Positions 18,048 through 26,926 are shown, numbered from the stretch's first letter. The stretch is DNA of 64,000 nt from Lysobacteraceae bacterium (GCA_004143945.1 SEHB01000012.1:62001-126000); one strand, 5' to 3'. Translations and numbers: made by a program. Notes: generated from the letters alone by a model not told the origin.

Positions 18048-19106
18048 ATGCCGGAATCCATCGGCAAGTGCGACACGACTTTCGGCCGGATGGCCAGGCG
18101 CGATCGCCAGCGTGGCGTGGCAAAGGGCGCGCTGATCGCGATCGTGCTCGGCCTCGCCCTGGTCGGCGCGGCGGCGTGGTGGTTCCTGATGCGCCCGGCG
18201 CAGGTGGCGACCGCGCCAGGTACAGGGGCAACCGCAACTGCACCGACCGACGCATCCGCGCCCGATGCGGCGGCCACCACGGCGGCACCGGCTGCCGACA
18301 GCCTCAGCGTCAACGACCTCTATCGCGAAGCGCGAACCGCGATGAGCGAGAACCGCATGGTCGCGCCGCCTGGTCGCAATGCACTCGAGTATTACCTCGC
18401 GATCCTCGCGCGCCAGCCCGATGACACCGGCGCGACCGACGCGCTGCGCGAACTGTTCCCGTTCGCGACCGGCAGCGCCGAGGACCAGATCAACAGCGGC
18501 GACTTCGACGAAGCGGACCGCATCATGACCCTGCTCGCGAAGGCCGATCCGAGCAACTACACGTTGACGATCCTGCGCAGCAAGCTCGATTCCAAGCGCC
18601 GGCAGGCCGAACGCGAGCTCGCGCAGAAGGAGCAGCAGGAAGCGGCCGCGGCTGCTGCCGCTGCGCGCGCGCAGGCGGCGCCTGCCGCAGCCGGCACGAC
18701 GGCTGCAGCCGACGAGACCGCTCCGGCTGCCAGCACGGCAGCTCCCGCGACCACACCTGCGCCGGTTGCGAGCACGACGCCGCCGCCGGCTGCAACGCCG
18801 CCGCCGGCGCCCGCGCCGGAACCGGTCGGCGAAACGCGCGACGCACGCGTGGTCACGCCGCCGCGTCCTTCCTATCCGCCCAATGCGGTGCGCAACCGCC
18901 AGAACGGCTGGGTCGAGGTCGAGTTCACGGTGACCGAAAGCGGCAGCGTGCAGAACGTGCGCGTCGTGAGTTCGGAGCCGCCGCGCGTGTTCGACCGCGA
19001 GGCGATCCGCGCGGTGCAGCAGGCGAAATTCGAAGCAAGGCTCGAGCGTGGGCAGCCGGTGTCGTCGACCTTGCGCCGTCGCATCGAATTCAAGCTCGGC
19101 AGCTGA
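18048..19106 (+). CDS. TonB-family energy transducer with TPR-like middle domain
   Basis: A 352-residue protein. A basic N-terminus (about 1-26) and one membrane helix (about 27-47) are followed by an Ala/Thr/Pro linker, a helical repeat-like region (about 83-195), a second Ala/Pro-rich spacer and a C-terminal TonB domain (about 268-352) with R-P-S-Y-P-P-N-A-V and G-W-V-E-V-E-F-T-V. The C-terminal domain would touch TonB boxes of outer-membrane receptors. The helical insert is unlike classical TonB and no exbB/exbD genes are near, so it may be a specialised transducer or only TonB-fold. GGAGGG precedes ATG 18048. Confidence 0.87.
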   Translation: MPESIGKCDTTFGRMARRDRQRGVAKGALIAIVLGLALVGAAAWWFLMRPAQVATAPGTGATATAPTDASAPDAAATTAAPAADSLSVNDLYREARTAMSENRMVAPPGRNALEYYLAILARQPDDTGATDALRELFPFATGSAEDQINSGDFDEADRIMTLLAKADPSNYTLTILRSKLDSKRRQAERELAQKEQQEAAAAAAAARAQAAPAAAGTTAAADETAPAASTAAPATTPAPVASTTPPPAATPPPAPAPEPVGETRDARVVTPPRPSYPPNAVRNRQNGWVEVEFTVTESGSVQNVRVVSSEPPRVFDREAIRAVQQAKFEARLERGQPVSSTLRRRIEFKLGS

Positions 19107-19121
19107 CCCACTCGTGCACCG

Positions 19122-19150
19122 CCCGAGGCCGGAACCGTTCCGGCTTCGGG
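19122..19150 (+). terminator. Terminator hairpin after the tonB-like gene
   Basis: GCCGGAA-CCG-TTCCGGC (19128-19144) forms a perfect stem that extends outward through CCCGA/TCGGG after one mismatch. No T-run follows. Confidence 0.65.
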
Positions 19151-19299
19151 CAGGCGAAGGCGAGGTGGCCGCGCAGGCCGCGACCGCGAGCCCACGGATC
19201 GAAAGCTGAAGCCGCGCGCGCATCGCGGCGGCGCGCCGCTGTCACGCCTGCGCGTGGACCGTCATATTCGGACAATGGGGGTTCACGAATGCGCCGCGC

Positions 19300-20694
19300 T
19301 CAGCCGCCAGTGCGCCCGCTATCGTCCTGCTCGTCGAGTCCGGCCCAGTTGACCTCGGGCAGGCCGAGGTAGCGGTCGAGCAGCATCGGCAGCAGGCCGG
19401 ATGGCAGCGCCGATTCGCAGTTCCAGAGCATCACCACGCCGAGGCGATCCTCCGGCAGGAACGCGATCATCGCGCGATAGCCCTGCACCGCGCCCGCGTG
19501 GAACACCATCGTGCGCCCGGCGTAGTCGTAGATGCGCCAGCCGAGCGCGTAGCGCGCTTCGTTGAGCCGCCCGCGCCGCCACGGCGATGAACGCGTCTCG
19601 CGCTCGGTTTCGACCAGCGGCGCGTGCAGCACTTCGAGCAGGTCGTGCGAGAGCACGTCGGGGCGTCCGCCCATCTGCGCGATCAGCCATTGCGACATGT
19701 CGCGCACGCTTGCGTTCACGCCGGCCGCAGGCGCGACCCGGTAGTAGTTCTCGTTCGGCAGGAACGCGTTCCAGCCCGCGTTGCCGCGTCGATGCGGGCG
19801 CGCCCACTTGGGCGAACCGAGCAGCGCGTCGCGTCCGTAGGTGGCGCCGTGCATGCGCAGCGGATGGAACAGGCGCTTCTCGACCTGGTGCGAGAAGAAA
19901 TCGCCGGTGGTCGCGAACGTGATGTCGCCGACCAGGCTGTAGGCGATGTTCTGGTAGTTGTAGCAATCGCCGACCGGGCAGGCCAGCGGAACTTCGTGCA
20001 GGCGCCCGACCAGCAGTTCGTAGGGTTCGTCCTGCTCGAGCAGCCGGTCGTAGGTGTTGTGCGGGAGGCCGACGCGATGGCTGAGGATGTCGCGCACGGT
20101 CACGCGGTTGCCGTTCGCGACATCGTTCAACGTGAAGGTCGGCAGCAGGTCCGCGACGCGCGTTCCCCAGCCGAGCCGGCCTTCCTCGACGAGCAGGCCG
20201 GCCATCGCCGCCGCGAATGCCTTGGACAGCGACGCGATGCGGAACACCGTGTCCCCATCGACCGGCTCGCGCGTCTGCCAGTCGGCGAAGCCGATGCCGC
20301 GCTCGAGCACGACGCGGTCGTCCTTGACGATCGCGGTCGCGAGGCCGGCAACGTCGCCGGTCGATTCGATGCCGTCGAGCCAGCCGTCGAAATCACGCAC
20401 GACGGCCTGGATGTCGCGCGAGATCGAACGCTCGTCGACGACCGGCACGATCACCGGCAGTGGCTGCACGACATTCCTGGCGCGCGTGCCGGCGCGCACC
20501 TTGCGCCCCGGCGTCGAACGCACGCTGTGGCTGACCGACGCCGCCTTCGCGTGCGTGGCCTTGGCGGCCGGCGCTTTGGCGCTGGCCGCGGGCTTGCTCG
20601 CGGGAGCCGAAGCGGCGAGCACGGGTGCGGTGGCGAACAGCGCCAGCGCGAGGGCCGCGCAGAGTGCGGCGGCGGTGGTCGGGGTACGGCTCAA
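19300..20694 (-). CDS. Secreted serine hydrolase, class C beta-lactamase/esterase family
   Basis: About 464 residues. A cleavable signal peptide (hydrophobic, ending near A-P-V-L-A-A) is followed by a Lys/Ala/Ser-rich linker and the serine-hydrolase fold. The catalytic S-x-x-K is S-L-S-K in R-I-A-S-L-S-K-A-F; the Y-x-N motif is Y-Q-N, and H-A-G takes the place of K-T-G, the pattern of periplasmic DD-peptidase/esterase-like members rather than resistance AmpC. I place the start at TTG 20694 because GGAG lies six bases before it; TTG 20700 is directly adjacent to the GGAG. It is divergent from lemA and has no obvious operon partner. Confidence 0.88.
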   Translation of the reverse strand: MSRTPTTAAALCAALALALFATAPVLAASAPASKPAASAKAPAAKATHAKAASVSHSVRSTPGRKVRAGTRARNVVQPLPVIVPVVDERSISRDIQAVVRDFDGWLDGIESTGDVAGLATAIVKDDRVVLERGIGFADWQTREPVDGDTVFRIASLSKAFAAAMAGLLVEEGRLGWGTRVADLLPTFTLNDVANGNRVTVRDILSHRVGLPHNTYDRLLEQDEPYELLVGRLHEVPLACPVGDCYNYQNIAYSLVGDITFATTGDFFSHQVEKRLFHPLRMHGATYGRDALLGSPKWARPHRRGNAGWNAFLPNENYYRVAPAAGVNASVRDMSQWLIAQMGGRPDVLSHDLLEVLHAPLVETERETRSSPWRRGRLNEARYALGWRIYDYAGRTMVFHAGAVQGYRAMIAFLPEDRLGVVMLWNCESALPSGLLPMLLDRYLGLPEVNWAGLDEQDDSGRTGG

Positions 20695-20855
20695 GTCCAA
20701 CTCCGGGGGTCTCGCGACCCGCGTGATATGCTCGGAAACAGCCCTATCCTAGCAGTTTCGGGCCAACGGATCGGCGTCGCGACGGCTTCCTGCCGCGCGC
20801 GCGGGTCGAAACCGACGACCGCCGCGGCGGGCGCACAACGAGGGGGATTCAAGCG

Positions 20856-21443
20856 ATGGGTTCGCTCATTTTCCTGGTCATCCTGGTGGGCTTCGCGTTG
20901 TATGCGATCGGCCTCTACAACGGGCTCGTCGGCGGGCGCAACGCGTACAAGAATGCGTTCGCGCAGATCGATGTGCAGCTCACCCGGCGCTACGACCTGA
21001 TCCCGAACCTCGTCGAGACCGCGAAGGGCTACATGAAGCACGAGCGCGAGACGCTCGAAGCCGTGATCCTCGCGCGCAATGCGGCGGTGTCGGGCCTGTC
21101 GGCGGCCAAGGCGAATCCCGGTGACGCCGCCGCGATGCAGCAGCTCGCGGGGGCCGACAACGCGCTCACGCAGACGCTCGGCCGCCTGTTCGCGTTGTCC
21201 GAGGCCTACCCCGACCTCAAGGCCAACCAGAACATGATGCAGCTCAGCGAAGAGCTGACCACGACCGAGAACAAGGTCGCGTTCGCGCGCCAGGCGTACA
21301 ACGACGCGGTGATGGACTACAACAACCGCCGCGAGATGTTCCCGGGTTCGGTGGTGGCCAGCATGTTCGCGTTCCAGCCCGCCGAACTCCTGCAGATCGA
21401 ATCCGAGACCAAGCGCGAAGTTCCGAAGGTGTCGTTCTCTTGA
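20856..21443 (+). CDS. LemA-family membrane protein
   Basis: A 195-residue LemA protein. An N-terminal membrane helix (about 3-22) is followed by the family core Y-N-G-L-V, then I-D-V-Q-L-T-R-R-Y-D-L-I-P-N-L-V-E-T-A-K-G-Y, and long helices ending in Y-N-N-R-R-E-M-F-P-G and F. These proteins form elongated helical bundles outside the membrane; their job is unknown. It lies 105 bases ahead of an M48 protease gene, a pairing seen widely. The gap between them is a G-rich heptad repeat (21446-21541). Confidence 0.95.
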   Translation: MGSLIFLVILVGFALYAIGLYNGLVGGRNAYKNAFAQIDVQLTRRYDLIPNLVETAKGYMKHERETLEAVILARNAAVSGLSAAKANPGDAAAMQQLAGADNALTQTLGRLFALSEAYPDLKANQNMMQLSEELTTTENKVAFARQAYNDAVMDYNNRREMFPGSVVASMFAFQPAELLQIESETKREVPKVSFS

Positions 21444-21445
21444 GC

Positions 21446-21541
21446 GGGGAATGGGGAACAGGGAACAGGGAATAGGGAGAGCGAACGGGGAAGCCTGGCT
21501 TCGGCTTCGACCATTCCCTGTTCCGCATTCCCCATTCCCGG
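21446..21541. repeat. Heptad-repeat hairpin with G-quadruplex motif between lemA and the M48 gene
   Basis: The left arm has five G-runs (21446-49, 21453-56, 21461-63, 21468-70, 21475-77) separated by AAT, AACA, AACA and AATA, an ideal G-quadruplex pattern on the coding strand. The right arm (21511-21541, CCATTCCCTG...CCCCATTCCC) is its complement, so a hairpin is the competing fold. It begins three bases after the lemA stop and ends eight before ATG 21549. Confidence 0.8.
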
Positions 21542-21548
21542 CCTTCCG

Positions 21549-23489
21549 ATGAACTTCTTCGCGCACCAGGCCCAGGCGCGGCGGCAGACGCGGCGCATGC
21601 TCGTGATGTTCGCGCTTGCGGTGATCATGATCGTCGCCGTGATCGATGTCGTGCTGCTGGCGGTGATCGACCGCGACGGCCAGGGCATCGGGCCGGGCGG
21701 TCTCGCGCTCGCGAGCGCGGCGGTGCTGCTCGTGATCGTGCTCGGGTCGCTGTACCGGATCGCGACGTTGCGCGGCGGCGGTGCCGCGGTCGCGCGGCAG
21801 CTCGGCGGTACGCAGGTCGGAGGCGGTGCGCGCAACTTCGCGCATCGCCGCCTGTACAACGTGGTCGAGGAAATCTCGATCGCGGCGGGCGTGCCGATGC
21901 CCGAGGTGTTCGTGCTCGAGCAGGAGGCCGGCATCAATGCGTTCGCATCGGGCTACGCACCGACCGATGCCGCGATAACGGTGACGCGTGGCGCGCTCGA
22001 GAAGCTCACGCGCGAGGAACTGCAGGGTGTCATCGGCCACGAGTTCAGCCACGTGCTCAATGGCGACATGCGCCTGAACATCCGCCTGATCGGCGTGGTG
22101 TTCGGGATCGTCGTGATCGCGACGATCGGCCGCAAGATCGCCGAACTCGCAGCGCACGGGCGCGGCAAGGATGCGGCCGTCCCGGCGCTGCTCGGGCTCG
22201 CGCTGTTCGTCGTCGGCTACATCGGCGTCGTGCTCGCGCGCATGATCAAGGCCTCGGTATCGCGCCAGCGGGAGTATCTCGCCGACGCCTCGGCGGTGCA
22301 GTTCACGCGCCAGACCGAAGGCATCGCGGGTGCGCTCAAGAAGATCGCCGGCCTCGCCGAGGGTTCGCGCCTCGCGAGCAGCGAAAAGGAAGAGGTCGCT
22401 CACATGCTGTTCGGCGACGGCGTCGGCTACTTCGCGCTGTTCGCGACCCATCCGAAGATCGAGCTGCGCATCAAGCGGCTCGATCCGGCGTTCGACGCGG
22501 AGGAACTGGATCGCATTGCCGCTGCGTGGACGCAACCGGTGCGGGTCAACGGCGACGCGCGCGAGGAGGCCGGCGTCTCGATCGCGGGCTTCGCACCCGC
22601 GATCCCGACCGAACGCAAACGCGAAGCGTCCGCGCCGACGTTGCCGTCGGCCGAGGCCCGCCTCGAGCTGTCGCCGGCCGCGGTGGTCGAGCAGGTCGGC
22701 AATCCGGGCAGTGACGACCGGCGCGCTGCGCGCGCCTTGCGCGACACGATCCCCGCACCCTTGCGCGAAGCGGCGTGGCAGGGCGGGCAGGCGGTGCCGC
22801 TGGTCCTGGCGCTCGTGCTCGATGCGGACCATGCGGTGCGCGAACGCCAGCTCGAGCTGGTCGCCGAACGCCATGACGCGGGCACGCGCGACCTCGTCGC
22901 CGCGCTCGCGCTCGAACTCGACCAGCTGCATCCGATGCAGCGCCTGCCGCTGGCCGCGCTCGCGTTCCCGGCGCTTCGGCGCAGGCCGCGTGCCGACGTG
23001 CATGCGGCGGCGGCGAGCCTGGACGCGTTGATCCACGCGGACGGACGCGTCGGGCTCGACGAGTACTGCCTCGCGACGCTGGTGCGCCTGCAGGTGATCG
23101 AATCCCTCGATCCCGCGCGCAACACGCGCACCGGGCGCGTCAAGCTTCCCGCGGTCGAAGCGGAACTGCGCGACCTGCTCGCGATCCTCGCGCGGCATGG
23201 CCACCGCGACGAGGAGTCGGCGCGACGTGCCTGGGTGGATGGCATGCGCGAGGCGCTTCCCGGCGCGACCGCGCGTTTCGCGCCGCCGGAACGCTTCGTC
23301 GAGGCGCTCGATCGTGCGCTGCCACGGCTCGACCTGCTGGCCCCGGCGGGCAAGCAACTGGTGGTGTCGGCGATGACGCGCGCGATCAGTGCCGACGGCG
23401 AGGTCACGGTGGCCGAATCGGAACTGCTGCGAACGGTCTGCGCGGCGCTGCATTGCCCGCTGCCGCCGATCCTGCACGGCGCGGCCTGA
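21549..23489 (+). CDS. M48 (HtpX-like) membrane metalloprotease with C-terminal TerB-like region
   Basis: A 646-residue protein. Two N-terminal membrane helices (about 17-75) are followed by the M48 catalytic domain with H-E-F-S-H (near residue 163) as the zinc site and E-Y-L-A-D-A-S-A-V downstream as the third ligand region; two more hydrophobic helices lie between. After about residue 340 comes an additional alpha-helical half not found in HtpX, ending in D-G-E-V-T-V-A-E-S-E-L-L-R-T, which resembles the metal-binding end of TerB-like domains. It probably cleaves membrane proteins, working with LemA encoded upstream. Length is about twice that of HtpX. Confidence 0.9.
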   Translation: MNFFAHQAQARRQTRRMLVMFALAVIMIVAVIDVVLLAVIDRDGQGIGPGGLALASAAVLLVIVLGSLYRIATLRGGGAAVARQLGGTQVGGGARNFAHRRLYNVVEEISIAAGVPMPEVFVLEQEAGINAFASGYAPTDAAITVTRGALEKLTREELQGVIGHEFSHVLNGDMRLNIRLIGVVFGIVVIATIGRKIAELAAHGRGKDAAVPALLGLALFVVGYIGVVLARMIKASVSRQREYLADASAVQFTRQTEGIAGALKKIAGLAEGSRLASSEKEEVAHMLFGDGVGYFALFATHPKIELRIKRLDPAFDAEELDRIAAAWTQPVRVNGDAREEAGVSIAGFAPAIPTERKREASAPTLPSAEARLELSPAAVVEQVGNPGSDDRRAARALRDTIPAPLREAAWQGGQAVPLVLALVLDADHAVRERQLELVAERHDAGTRDLVAALALELDQLHPMQRLPLAALAFPALRRRPRADVHAAAASLDALIHADGRVGLDEYCLATLVRLQVIESLDPARNTRTGRVKLPAVEAELRDLLAILARHGHRDEESARRAWVDGMREALPGATARFAPPERFVEALDRALPRLDLLAPAGKQLVVSAMTRAISADGEVTVAESELLRTVCAALHCPLPPILHGAA

Positions 23490-23572
23490 GCGGGAGTTCG
23501 CGACCGGCCTGCGCTGTTGCAGCAATTGCGATTTGCGCGCAACGTAACGTGGCATCGGGCAGACTCCCGTCC

Positions 23573-25834
23573 ATGAACCTGCACGTCTCCCTCCAGCGGG
23601 AAACCGACGAACTGCTGCAGCGACCGAACCTGCGGCTGCGCATCGGCGAGCATGTCGTCGATCTCGGCGCGCTGCGCGTGCTGACGCGCCCCGACCATCC
23701 GCGCCTGACCAGCAAGGCCGCGGCGGTGCTCGTCGAACTGGTGCGGCACGCGGGCAACACGCTCACGCGCGACGAACTGCTCGATCGCGTCTGGAAGGGG
23801 CGCTGTCCGACGCCCGACGTCCTGACCCAGGCAGTCAAGGAGCTGCGCCGCGCGTTCGACGACGACCAGCGCACGCCGCGCTACATCGAGACGATTCCGA
23901 AAGTGGGATACCGGCTGCTCGCGCGCGTGCTGGTGGTCGAATCGCATGACGGCGGCGTGTTCGTCGAAGTCGAGGGGTTGCCTTCCGATCAGGATGCGCC
24001 GGCAGCGGTCGATGGCGGGGGTGTCGCCACCGCGGCGCGCGTCGAGGCGGCGTCGCCGCGTGCGCGCAGGGGCGCGCTGTCCGCCGTGCTCGTGCTCGGC
24101 GTGCTCGCGCTCGCCAGCGTCCTGTTCCTGCGCCAGCGCCACGACGCGCCAGACGCGCGCGCAGTGGCCACAGCGGGTGCACCTTCGCAAGGCGGCTGGC
24201 GCGCGCTGGACCTGCGCGCGCTGACGTCCGCCCCGGGCGCGGAGCGCAGGCCGCGCATCGCGCCCGACGGCACACGCATCGCATTCGGCATCCTCGATCC
24301 GGAAACCGGGTTCGACCGTATCGTGGTGCGCTCGATCGAGCCGTCGCAGAACGTGCATCTCACGCCGGGCCGCAACAGCCACGAGGCGCTGCCGGCGTGG
24401 TCGCCCGACGGCACGCGCATCGCGTTCGAGCGCCTGCAGCAACCCGGCTGCACGATGCACGTGGCCGCGAGCCTCGGCGGCGGCGAACGCGACATCCGCG
24501 GCTGCAGCGATTTCCGCGCGAACTACTACGACTGGACGCCCGATGGCCGCGGCCTCGTGACCTCCGATCGCGCGTCGCCGGGCGGCGGGCGCGCGATCGC
24601 GATGCTCGACCTCGACCGAGAAGGCCTCGAGTTCCTCGCGTACGAGCGTGCGGACGACGACCAGGACCTCGACCCGCGTTTTTCGCCGGATGGTCGCCTG
24701 ATCGCGTTCCGGCGCGGCCTTTTGCCGTACAGCGACCTCTACGTGATGGCCGCCGATGGCAGCGGCGTGCGACGCGTCACGCACGTCGCCGCACGCATTC
24801 GCGGCCATGCGTGGACGCGCGACGGACGCGCGCTCGTGTTCGGGTCCGACCACGATGGACCGACGTCGCTGCACGTGGTCGATCTGGACGATGGCGTGGT
24901 CGCGCCGCTCGGCGTCGTCGGCGAATTCCCCGACACCTCGCGTGCCGACGATCGCGTCGTGTTCGAGATCCCGCGCACGCAGAGCGTGCTTTCGCGCATC
25001 GTGTTGTCGACCGATGCCCCATCGGCACCGGTCGCGCTGGCGCCATCGACCGGCGATGATTTCGCCCCGGCGGTGTCGCCCGACGGCAGTCGCGTCGTGT
25101 TCGTGTCGGACCGCAGCCGCCAGCACCAGCTCTGGCTGCACGACTTCGCGAGCGGCGAGGTGCGTCCGCTCACCGACTCGGCGAACACTGCGGTGACGGC
25201 GCCTTCGTGGACGCTCGATGGTCGCAGCGTGGTCGCGGTGGAGCGCGATCGCGACGCGCGGCGGCTGGTCGAGATCGATGTGGCAACCTTGCGCCGTCGC
25301 GTGCTGACCGCGCCGTCGGACAACGTGTTGACCGGCATGCCCGCGATCGACGCCGACAGCTACCTCCTCGTCAGCGGCAATTCCGGTCGCGACAACCGGC
25401 TCGAACTGGTACGCAATCCCGGCCTTCCGCAGGAATCGCGACAGCTGCTCGCCGAGGGGGTCGCGCGCGTGCAGCTCGATGCAGCCTCGCGCTCGGCGTA
25501 CTTCACCACGAGCGCGGAGCGGGGACTGTTCCGCATTGCACTCGACGGCGGCGCGGTCGAACCGGTCAGCAACGCGATCACGGCGCTGAGTTCCGGCTGG
25601 CAGCTCGTCGACGGCAGCGTCTGGTACATCGCCGACATCGAAGTCGACAGCGCGCGCCTGCACGCGCTCGATCCGGCCAGCGGAGAAGACCGCGTGATCA
25701 CGCGTTTCGATGCGATCCTGCGCGACCTCGCCTTCAGCGTGATGCCGGATCGGCGCAGCATCATCGGCGTGCCGTTCCGCAGCGAGGATACCGACGTCGG
25801 CGTGTTCCGGCTGGAACGCGCCGATACGCGCTGA
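23573..25834 (+). CDS. Membrane-bound OmpR-type regulator (CadC-like) with TolB-like beta-propeller
   Basis: A 753-residue one-component regulator. The N-terminal winged helix (about 20-122) contains R-D-E-L-L-D-R-V-W-K-G and Y-I-E-T-I-P-K-V-G-Y-R, the standard end of the Trans_reg_C fold. A single membrane helix (about 163-182) follows. The periplasmic part is a series of PD40/TolB-like blades with repeated P-D-G-T-R-I-A-F and S-P-D-G-R/S-x-I/V motifs. It probably senses an envelope signal and binds promoter DNA directly from the membrane, as CadC does. ATG 23573 lacks a strong ribosome-binding site. Its targets are not evident; no obviously linked gene follows it. Confidence 0.9.
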   Translation: MNLHVSLQRETDELLQRPNLRLRIGEHVVDLGALRVLTRPDHPRLTSKAAAVLVELVRHAGNTLTRDELLDRVWKGRCPTPDVLTQAVKELRRAFDDDQRTPRYIETIPKVGYRLLARVLVVESHDGGVFVEVEGLPSDQDAPAAVDGGGVATAARVEAASPRARRGALSAVLVLGVLALASVLFLRQRHDAPDARAVATAGAPSQGGWRALDLRALTSAPGAERRPRIAPDGTRIAFGILDPETGFDRIVVRSIEPSQNVHLTPGRNSHEALPAWSPDGTRIAFERLQQPGCTMHVAASLGGGERDIRGCSDFRANYYDWTPDGRGLVTSDRASPGGGRAIAMLDLDREGLEFLAYERADDDQDLDPRFSPDGRLIAFRRGLLPYSDLYVMAADGSGVRRVTHVAARIRGHAWTRDGRALVFGSDHDGPTSLHVVDLDDGVVAPLGVVGEFPDTSRADDRVVFEIPRTQSVLSRIVLSTDAPSAPVALAPSTGDDFAPAVSPDGSRVVFVSDRSRQHQLWLHDFASGEVRPLTDSANTAVTAPSWTLDGRSVVAVERDRDARRLVEIDVATLRRRVLTAPSDNVLTGMPAIDADSYLLVSGNSGRDNRLELVRNPGLPQESRQLLAEGVARVQLDAASRSAYFTTSAERGLFRIALDGGAVEPVSNAITALSSGWQLVDGSVWYIADIEVDSARLHALDPASGEDRVITRFDAILRDLAFSVMPDRRSIIGVPFRSEDTDVGVFRLERADTR

Positions 25835-25973
25835 AGCGTTCGCAGGCACCGTTTGCCGCAATTTCGATCACGCGCGCCGAACGCCTGCGCAACCCCCGGA
25901 CGACGCGCCGGATGCAGAATTTCCCTGCCCTCCAACGGGCAGATGTGTCACAGCATCGAAGTGCGAAACCCTC
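25835..25973. other. 3' region of the CadC-like gene before its terminator
   Basis: About 140 bases without a gene. Small complementary stretches (GTTCGCAGGC near 25840, GCCTGCGCAAC near 25883; GCCCTCCAACGGGC near 25927) could give local structure. Either an untranslated 3' tail or an independent small RNA ending at the terminator at 25974-26016 is possible; no promoter is clear. Confidence 0.35.
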
Positions 25974-26016
25974 GGCGGGACACCGGGTTCGGGACCTTGG
26001 TGCCCGCCTTTTTTTT
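25974..26016 (+). terminator. Rho-independent terminator
   Basis: GGCGGG(A)CACC pairs with GGTGCCCGCC, with one bulged A, and is followed directly by eight Ts (26009-26016). It is the cleanest intrinsic terminator of the first half of the window. CCCTCGG/CCGAGGG flank it, extending the symmetry to the other strand. Confidence 0.9.
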
Positions 26017-26131
26017 GCACCGAGGGCTGGAGCCGTGGAGAGTCCCTCGCACGCGCCCGCAGCAGGCCAGCCTCGCAACGGCCACGACCCGGACGGCGTG
26101 CCGGGGCCTGAATCGCAAGAACACTTCTCAC

Positions 26132-26158
26132 GTGCTCCGCGTGCTCCGCGTGCTCCGC
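26132..26158. repeat. Three tandem copies of GTGCTCCGC
   Basis: Three exact 9-bp units at 26132-26140, 26141-26149 and 26150-26158, preceded by a partial unit, end three bases before the DUF1223 stop codon. No function is apparent. Confidence 0.85.
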
Positions 26159-26161
26159 GTG

Positions 26162-26926
26162 TCAATCCCGCTGTTCCGCCCCGCGGCTTCGAACTGCCTG
26201 CCCGGGATCCGCGAGGCATGCAGCGAGGGGGAGCCGGACGACCTGCACGACATCGCCGCTGCGGCGTTCCTGCACGAACGCGACGATGCTCGCGTTCGCG
26301 AGGTCGGCATCCGCGGGCACGCGCAGCCGTGCTTCGTATGCACGCGCGGGGCGCGCCTCGTCGAACGCGCGCACGACATGATCGTGCGCGAGGCGCACGC
26401 CGCGGTTCTCGCCGCCGCCGACCTGGTTCGACAGTCCGTCTTCGGTGAGTGCGACGGCGACCGCGTGGTCGGCGCCGGCATCCGTCTCGACTGCGACCGC
26501 GAGCACGTCGCCGCGCGTCACCGAGAACGACAGCGCGGGTGCCGCCAGCGCAGGCGGTTCGGGCGGTGGTGCCTTCGGCCAGTCCTTCCACAGCCGCCCG
26601 TCGACGAACACCTGCGGCGTGTAGACGATGCCGCGCCTCGAGCGCCCCACCGATTCGCGTTGGCGCGCCACGAAACGTGGGTCCGCATAGGGGTCGTGCC
26701 AGTCGCGCGTATCCCAGTAGTCGACATGGAACTCGAGCGGCGCGTAGCCCGCGTTTCCGCGCAGCGTCGAGAGCCAGCGTTCCGCCGGCGGGCAGGAACT
26801 GCAGCCCTCGCTCGTGTAGAGCTCGACCAGGTGCGGGCGTTGCGCGCCCGCACGCGCGACGCAGGTCGCGTGCGCCGCGGTGATGCCGGACGCAGCGAGC
26901 AGGCCCGCCAGCAGGAGTACGCGCAT
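26162..26926 (-). CDS. Secreted DUF1223 protein with thioredoxin-like CxxC
   Basis: A 254-residue DUF1223 protein. A signal peptide (M-R-V-L-L-L-A-G-L-L-A-A-S-G) leads into a thioredoxin-like fold with the motif S-E-G-C-S-S-C-P-P-A, a CxxC pair in the redox position (about residues 42-45). W-D-T-R-D-W-H-D-P and Y-T-P-Q-V-F-V-D-G are family hallmarks. The role of the family is not established; a periplasmic thiol function is plausible. ATG 26926 follows GAGGAGAGAGG. The gene is divergent from the AraC-type regulator, which might control it, though no operator was recognised. Confidence 0.9.
   Translation of the reverse strand: MRVLLLAGLLAASGITAAHATCVARAGAQRPHLVELYTSEGCSSCPPAERWLSTLRGNAGYAPLEFHVDYWDTRDWHDPYADPRFVARQRESVGRSRRGIVYTPQVFVDGRLWKDWPKAPPPEPPALAAPALSFSVTRGDVLAVAVETDAGADHAVAVALTEDGLSNQVGGGENRGVRLAHDHVVRAFDEARPARAYEARLRVPADADLANASIVAFVQERRSGDVVQVVRLPLAACLADPGQAVRSRGAEQRD

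Noticed and set aside
19300-20694. AmpC-type resistance beta-lactamase
   Set aside because: Catalytic S-x-x-K and Y-x-N fit, but H-A-G replaces K-T-G and there is a long linker; esterase/DD-peptidase-like function is more likely.
22427-25861. Very long open frame on the minus strand opposite the M48 and CadC-like genes
   Set aside because: It is antisense to two genes with clear families; its composition (Arg/Ala/Val/His-rich, no motif) is that of a GC-rich third-position shadow.
26132-26158. Tandem 9-mers as a CRISPR fragment
   Set aside because: Units are contiguous and too short, with no spacers and no cas genes nearby.
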